NCBI GenBank assembly: GCA_000719025.1
Contig: JODP01000006.1
Coordinates: 310,001-374,000, forward strand
Direction: 5' to 3'
Length of the DNA: 64,000 nucleotides
From: Kineosporia aurantiaca JCM 3230
Lineage (GTDB): Bacteria; Actinomycetota; Actinomycetes; Actinomycetales; Kineosporiaceae
Below the pieces are notes generated by a model. It worked only from the letters and a program-made list of their open reading frames with translations. It was not told the origin of the DNA and searched no databases. Position 1 is the stretch's first letter. Each line of letters opens with the position of its first letter. Shown here one piece after another: positions 59,815 through 64,000 of the stretch. Position numbers and translations under genes: made by a program.

Positions 59815-62333
59815 TGGGGGGAGTGCGGCGGCACGATGACTCCGGGCCTGGTCCCGAGAGCCCGGAAGACGGCTGGTGGTTCCGCGACGCGGTGCTGCGC
59901 CTGCCCGCGGCGAAGCCGGACCGGCGGATTCTGGTGGTCTCGGCGCCTCCCGGTTCGGGCCGTACCCGGTTGGTGCGGCGCTGGCTCTCGGAGCCGTGGA
60001 CCTGGGCGCCATTGGTCAATAAGGGACGCTTGTCGGCTGCGGACCGGGCTGCTTCGGCGATCGGGAGTCACGCGGGCGCCGGCTTCATCGTGATCGAAGG
60101 GGTGGAAGCGCTCACCCCCGGCGAGCTCGAGCAGCTGGTGGCCGGGCGGCCGCAGGGGCCGCGCCTGGTGCTGGTGGGGCGGGGGGATGTTCTGCCCCCG
60201 GCGCTGGCGGTGCGGTTGGCCGGGCAGGTGGCCGAGGTGCGGGCGGACGACCTGTGGTGGCCGGTCGAGGTGGTGCAGGCGCAGCTGGCGGAGCTGTGCG
60301 GAGTGCGGGTGGGGGCGGCCGAGGTCGAGTGGGTGCATCGGCTGAGCGGGGGCTGGCCGGCCGGGGTGCTGACGCTCGGGCGGGCGGCCTCGGGGCTCTC
60401 GCCCGATCCCGCCGACCGGGCCTTTCCGCTCGAGCTCGCCGACCTGGCCGCCGATCTCGTCCTCCGCGGCCTCCCCGAAACCCTTCACGCCTTCGTGCTC
60501 GCCACCGGTCCGGTACCCGGCCTGACTCAGGACCCGGAGCTGTGCGCCGCCTTGGTGCCCGACGTCAATCCGGCGACCATGCTGGACGATGCCCGGCGCT
60601 GGGGACTGACGGCCGACCGCTGGCCGGTGCGCGGTCGCAAACCCTTGCATACCAACGAGTATCACGAATTCGTCATCGGTGCCGCGCGGCGTACCTCGGC
60701 CCGCGCAGGCCGGGAATTGCACGAAAACCTCTGCCGGGCAGGTGAGATGGCGTCAAGGCGGGGTTCCGGGCCGCTGGCCGTGGAATGCCTGCTCGCAGCC
60801 GGAGCGTGGCCGGAGGTGCTGGCCGAATTGGAACGGGCCGCGCCTCAGGGGTACCGCGGTTGGGACCTGACCCACTTGCATGAGGTGCTGGGCCGGATCC
60901 CGGAGCCGGCGTGGATGTCCAACGCCGACCACCGGGCCCTGATCGCGCACGCCGCTGCCCTGGCGGGTGATCACCTGTGGGCCGCGGAGGTGATCGGAGA
61001 CGTCCTGGGGGGCGACCCGGCGGCCGAGCTGATCGCGGCCCTGGCCGGTGAGGAGGTCCCGAACCAGGTTCCACCCGAACGGCTACCAACCTTTTTGGGC
61101 ACCCAGGACAACACGACCTTCGCCGCCGTGGTCAGCGTCCTCAATGCCCGAACCGCAGCCTTCAGGGGTGACCGGGCAGCGGTGGAGAGCCATTTGGGTC
61201 AGGCCTGGAGCGCCGGGGTCGATCGGTTGCCGCGGTACCTGTTGCTGGCCGGGATCGGGGTGGACGCGCTGACTTCGGCCTGGTCGGGGGAGTTGTCCGC
61301 AGCCGAGCGGTTGGCCGGGCGGGCCACCCGGCTGGCGGAGCAGGCCGGTCTGGGGAAGCATCCGATGCTGGCCTCGGCGGTGCTGGCCGAGGCCGAGGTA
61401 CTGCGGGCCCGCGGAGAACCGGCTCAGGCGCTGAAGTTTCTCGACCGGAACGTGGAAGTCATCTCCGTCGGAGAACAATTTGTCGTCGGCCCCCGAGGGG
61501 GAGCAGCGGTAGGACAGGCGCATAAACTAGTCCGAGCAAGGACTTTGCTGGATCTGGGAGATACCCGGGCGGCCCAGCAGGAGCTGGAGAAGCTTCGGCG
61601 CACTGTCGACGATCTGCCCGCCGCGCTGGCCGTGCGACTGGTGCTGGCCCGGGCCCGGCTGGCCGAGCTGAGCGGGGATCTGGCTGCCGCGCAGGAACTC
61701 CTGGAATCGGCACCCCCGGTCCCGGCGGTCCTGAGTGCCCGGCTGAGCATCGCCCGGCAGCACCCGGACGAGGCCTCGGCGCTCCTGGCGCTCTGGCCGC
61801 CGGACGCCGGGCTCGAGGACCGGCTGAGGCGGCTCCTGGCCGGGGCGGCCGCTGCCCTGGGCGCTCGGGGCACGACGTCGGAGCTGGTCAACGAGGCCCT
61901 GGTGGCGGCCGAGCCGGACGGTCACGTGCGGGTTTTCCTGGAGGTCCCGCAGGCCCTGAGGGTGGCGATCTCGACCACCTTGCGGCGTTCGCCGGATGCC
62001 TCGGCCTGGCGCCGCGCCCTCACCACCCGGCTGGAACAGGCCGGCGCCCTGGGCGAAAGCGACATCGGGGTCACCCGGCGGGAAATGGTGGTGCTGGAAC
62101 GGCTGACCACCGGGCTGACCCACGCCCAGATCGCCGCCGAGCTGTTCGTCTCGGAGAACACTCTCAAGTCGCACTGCCGCAACCTGTATCGCAAACTCGG
62201 GGTTCACAGCCGGGAGGAGGCGATCCGGATCGCGCGGGTGCGGGGGTGGCTGAACGCCTCACCCGGGGGTGATCGGGTGGTGGACGTCAATATCACCCGG
62301 ACGCCGGACGCCGTCGCGGTCATCGAACTATGA
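59814..62333 (+). CDS. Large LuxR-family regulator with degenerate P-loop (MalT/LAL-like)
   Basis: The protein has 839 residues from ATG 59814. Residues about 35-300 look like a STAND-type NTPase (RRILVVSAPPGSGRTRLVRRW), but the Walker A reads GSGRT: the essential Lys is Arg50. The middle (about 330-690) is helical, probably TPR-like. The C-terminal LuxR HTH is at about 765-830 (GVTRREMVVLERLTTGLTHAQIAAE, then ENTLKSHCRNLYRKLG). MalT-type regulators need ATP binding for oligomerisation, so the substitution suggests altered or lost nucleotide control. Targets are unknown; it is divergent from ohr. Confidence 0.88.
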   Translation: MGGVRRHDDSGPGPESPEDGWWFRDAVLRLPAAKPDRRILVVSAPPGSGRTRLVRRWLSEPWTWAPLVNKGRLSAADRAASAIGSHAGAGFIVIEGVEALTPGELEQLVAGRPQGPRLVLVGRGDVLPPALAVRLAGQVAEVRADDLWWPVEVVQAQLAELCGVRVGAAEVEWVHRLSGGWPAGVLTLGRAASGLSPDPADRAFPLELADLAADLVLRGLPETLHAFVLATGPVPGLTQDPELCAALVPDVNPATMLDDARRWGLTADRWPVRGRKPLHTNEYHEFVIGAARRTSARAGRELHENLCRAGEMASRRGSGPLAVECLLAAGAWPEVLAELERAAPQGYRGWDLTHLHEVLGRIPEPAWMSNADHRALIAHAAALAGDHLWAAEVIGDVLGGDPAAELIAALAGEEVPNQVPPERLPTFLGTQDNTTFAAVVSVLNARTAAFRGDRAAVESHLGQAWSAGVDRLPRYLLLAGIGVDALTSAWSGELSAAERLAGRATRLAEQAGLGKHPMLASAVLAEAEVLRARGEPAQALKFLDRNVEVISVGEQFVVGPRGGAAVGQAHKLVRARTLLDLGDTRAAQQELEKLRRTVDDLPAALAVRLVLARARLAELSGDLAAAQELLESAPPVPAVLSARLSIARQHPDEASALLALWPPDAGLEDRLRRLLAGAAAALGARGTTSELVNEALVAAEPDGHVRVFLEVPQALRVAISTTLRRSPDASAWRRALTTRLEQAGALGESDIGVTRREMVVLERLTTGLTHAQIAAELFVSENTLKSHCRNLYRKLGVHSREEAIRIARVRGWLNASPGGDRVVDVNITRTPDAVAVIEL

Positions 62334-62453
62334 ACATCTGGGAGCATTCTCGCCGGGGAGCCGATGGCTTGTGCTGCCCGGACAGTGCCGAGGGGGGATC
62401 GGCCGGCCCCGGATCCGTGCTGTGCGAGGGACGACAGGGGGCGGGCAGGCACG

Positions 62454-62942
62454 ATGAACGACGTGGCGAGTCAGCAGGGCTGGATCCTGCTGGTCGACGA
62501 TTCCGCGGAGGACCGCGAGTTGCTGCAACACACGTTGCGGCGCAACGATTTCCGGGGCCGAATTGAGGAGGCCCGGGACGGCCTGGAGGCCCTGGACCGG
62601 CTGAACTGCCGGGGGCAGTGGGCCGGGGCGGACCCGAAGGACCTGCCCCGGGCGGTCTTCCTGGACGTGAAGATGCCCCGGCTGAACGGGATCGAGGTGC
62701 TGCGCGAGCTGCGCTCCACGGCCCACCTGGTGGTGGTCCCGGTGGTCATGCTGACCTCCTCGGCCGAGGAACGCGACGTGCACTCCTGTTACGCCCTCGG
62801 CGCCAACAGTTATGTGGTCAAGCCGGTCGACATGGACGACTACTTCCGGTCGATCGCGGACGTCGGCCGCTACTGGGTCGCCCTGAACCGAACCCCGACG
62901 GAGTACCCACGTGCCAACACCATTGCGCCTGCTGGTCGCTGA
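62454..62942 (+). CDS. Single-domain response regulator, Rcp1-like
   Basis: The protein has 162 residues from ATG 62454. It is a REC domain without output: acidic pair DD (15-16), phosphoacceptor Asp71 in VFLDVKMPRLNG, Thr101 in VMLTSS and Lys123 in YVVKPVD. The SCYALGANSYVVKPVD block and the YW near the end match the Rcp1 type that partners phytochrome-like or hybrid kinases. It overlaps the following hybrid kinase by 32 bases and so is likely its phosphorelay partner. Confidence 0.92.
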   Translation: MNDVASQQGWILLVDDSAEDRELLQHTLRRNDFRGRIEEARDGLEALDRLNCRGQWAGADPKDLPRAVFLDVKMPRLNGIEVLRELRSTAHLVVVPVVMLTSSAEERDVHSCYALGANSYVVKPVDMDDYFRSIADVGRYWVALNRTPTEYPRANTIAPAGR

Positions 62943-64000
62943 GGACTTCCCGCCGGACGCGGAGCTCATCCTCACCGAGGTCCGGCGGGCCGGGTACGAC
63001 CCGGTCGCGACCGTCGTCGACACCGCCGGGAAGTTCCTGCGGGCCCTGGACGACGAGCCCGAGATCGTGATCTGCGACTACACCCTGCCGACGATGACGG
63101 CACCGGACGCACTGGCCATCCTCCAGTCCAAACAGCCGGACCTGCCGCTGATCGTGGTCTCCGGCACGATGGACGAGGCCACCTGCGTGAACTCGCTGCG
63201 CCTGGGGGCGGCCGACTACCTGCTGAAGGACCGGCTGTCCCGGCTCGGCCCGGCGATCGACCACGCCCTGGCCCGGCGCGAGCTGGACCGGGTGGCCCGG
63301 CTGGCCGAGCAGCGCCGCGACGAGACGATGAACATCCTGCTCGGCCTGGTGGAGAACTCGGTCGCGGCGATCAGCGTGCAGAACCTCAGCGGCCGCACGC
63401 TGGTCAGCAACGACCTCTACAACCAGCTCTCCACCGACCACCCGCCGCTGGCCAGCGCAGCGCCGATCCGCACGGCCGGGGCCGAGGTGGTGCAACGGCA
63501 GGAGCTGTTCACGATCGACGGCGAGCAGCGCACCTTCCACGCGGTCCGGTACCCGGTCCGGGACGGCACGGACACGGTGTTCGCGGTCGGCTCGATCCTG
63601 GTCGACATCACCGGGCAGAAGAAGATCGAGTCCGACCTGCGGGCCGCCCGGGTCGAGTTGGAGGCCCGCAACGAGCAGCTGGACCGGGCCAACTCCGAGC
63701 TGCGCGAGGTGGACCGGCTGAAGACCGAGTTCGTCGCCTCGGTCAGTCACGAGCTGCGCACCCCGCTGACCAGCATCCGCGGCTACGCCGAACTGCTGAT
63801 CGACGAGGCCGACGGGGCCGACTCGCAGAGCGCCAAGATGCTCGACATCATCGACCGCAACGCCCGCCGGCTGCTCAACCTGGTCGAGGACCTGCTGCTG
63901 CTGTCGAAGATCGACTCCCGCAAGCTCACCCACGAGTTCGTCGAGGTGGACCTGGCCGACCTGGCCGAGGGGGCGATGCTGGTGCTCAGACCCAGCGCCG
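62911..64000 (+). CDS. Hybrid REC-PAS-histidine kinase (3' end beyond the window)
   Basis: The frame from GTG 62911 (GGAG 7 bases upstream) stays open to the window end, giving 363 visible residues. REC domain 1-125: EDF near residue 11, Asp56 in VICDYTLP and Lys106 in YLLKD. A PAS-like region covers about 140-240, ending VDITGQKKIESDL. A coiled coil (about 238-272) leads to the HisKA box SVSHELRTPLTSIRGYAELL with His280; the ATPase domain is cut off. The order REC-PAS-HisKA means the kinase may be controlled by phosphorylation of its own N-terminus. It overlaps the upstream response regulator gene. Confidence 0.92.
   Translation, partial: MPTPLRLLVAEDFPPDAELILTEVRRAGYDPVATVVDTAGKFLRALDDEPEIVICDYTLPTMTAPDALAILQSKQPDLPLIVVSGTMDEATCVNSLRLGAADYLLKDRLSRLGPAIDHALARRELDRVARLAEQRRDETMNILLGLVENSVAAISVQNLSGRTLVSNDLYNQLSTDHPPLASAAPIRTAGAEVVQRQELFTIDGEQRTFHAVRYPVRDGTDTVFAVGSILVDITGQKKIESDLRAARVELEARNEQLDRANSELREVDRLKTEFVASVSHELRTPLTSIRGYAELLIDEADGADSQSAKMLDIIDRNARRLLNLVEDLLLLSKIDSRKLTHEFVEVDLADLAEGAMLVLRPSA

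Noticed and set aside
1..64000. Mobile elements, prophage or a tRNA-flanked island
   Set aside because: No transposase, integrase, phage structural gene, tRNA or flanking direct repeats were found, and base composition is even across the window.

Overview
The window is about 70% G+C and gene-dense, with many GTG starts, 1-4 base stop/start overlaps, AfsR/SARP, LuxR and NarL-type regulators, ECF sigma factors and a DUF3516 helicase. It reads as chromosomal DNA of a filamentous or spore-forming actinobacterium. MurL/MurD2 and nonulosonate genes fit families such as Kineosporiaceae or Micromonosporaceae, but the genus is a guess. I see no rRNA, tRNA, CRISPR array, insertion sequence or prophage.

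Layout. 1-7.2 kb: a low-complexity Ser/Pro-rich protein, serA, a photolyase, an MscS channel and an MFS transporter. 7.2-11.1 kb: a 1291-residue AfsR-like regulator. 11.1-14.3 kb: a cNMP-domain histidine kinase paired with a response-regulator/thioredoxin-reductase fusion. 14.6-18.8 kb: a membrane protein with a partial Hsp70-like region and an FN3 domain, then an SGNH-type acyltransferase. 18.9-22.3 kb: a coupled redox operon (small Ser/Gln membrane protein, ApbE, ferric-reductase-like cytochrome, NuoF/SLBB protein, 3Fe-4S-type ferredoxin). 22.4-26.4 kb: rhodanese, an ADP-ribosylglycohydrolase that appears to start with CTG, a membrane-anchored DUF6745-like protein and a small partner. 26.5-35.4 kb (minus strand): helicase, SDR, FtsX-type ABC exporter and its two-component system. 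35.5-41.2 kb: a cell-surface glycan locus (methyltransferase, DUF6716-like glycosyltransferase, NeuB-type synthase, sialyltransferase-like protein, CMP-nonulosonate synthetase fused to a HAD phosphatase). 41.4-45.0 kb: a heterodimeric ABC exporter. 45.1-49.8 kb: aldose epimerase, then two tandem paralogous sigma/membrane-regulator pairs. 49.9-54.6 kb: Gfo/Idh oxidoreductase and a coupled pgeF-murL-murD2 operon. 54.7-59.7 kb: DHH phosphoesterase, alpha/beta hydrolase, M3 peptidase, NUDIX hydrolase, Ohr. 59.8 kb to the end: a large LuxR regulator, an Rcp1-like response regulator and the start of a hybrid REC-PAS-histidine kinase cut by the window edge.

The strongest system-level signals are four. 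(1) The pgeF-murL-murD2 operon looks like a unit that sets and proofreads residues 1 and 2 of the peptidoglycan stem peptide. (2) The ApbE redox operon lacks any recognisable FMN-binding substrate protein and instead starts with a 100-residue Ser/Thr/Gln membrane peptide. (3) The nonulosonate locus lacks NeuC and fuses a phosphatase to the CMP-sugar synthetase, which fits a Kdn-9-phosphate-type route to a teichulosonic-acid-like polymer. (4) A family of nested TGATCA-centred palindromes fills every convergent intergenic gap longer than 50 bp and occurs nowhere else here. Leaderless promoters with the -10 box at exactly -12 to -7 precede at least four genes.
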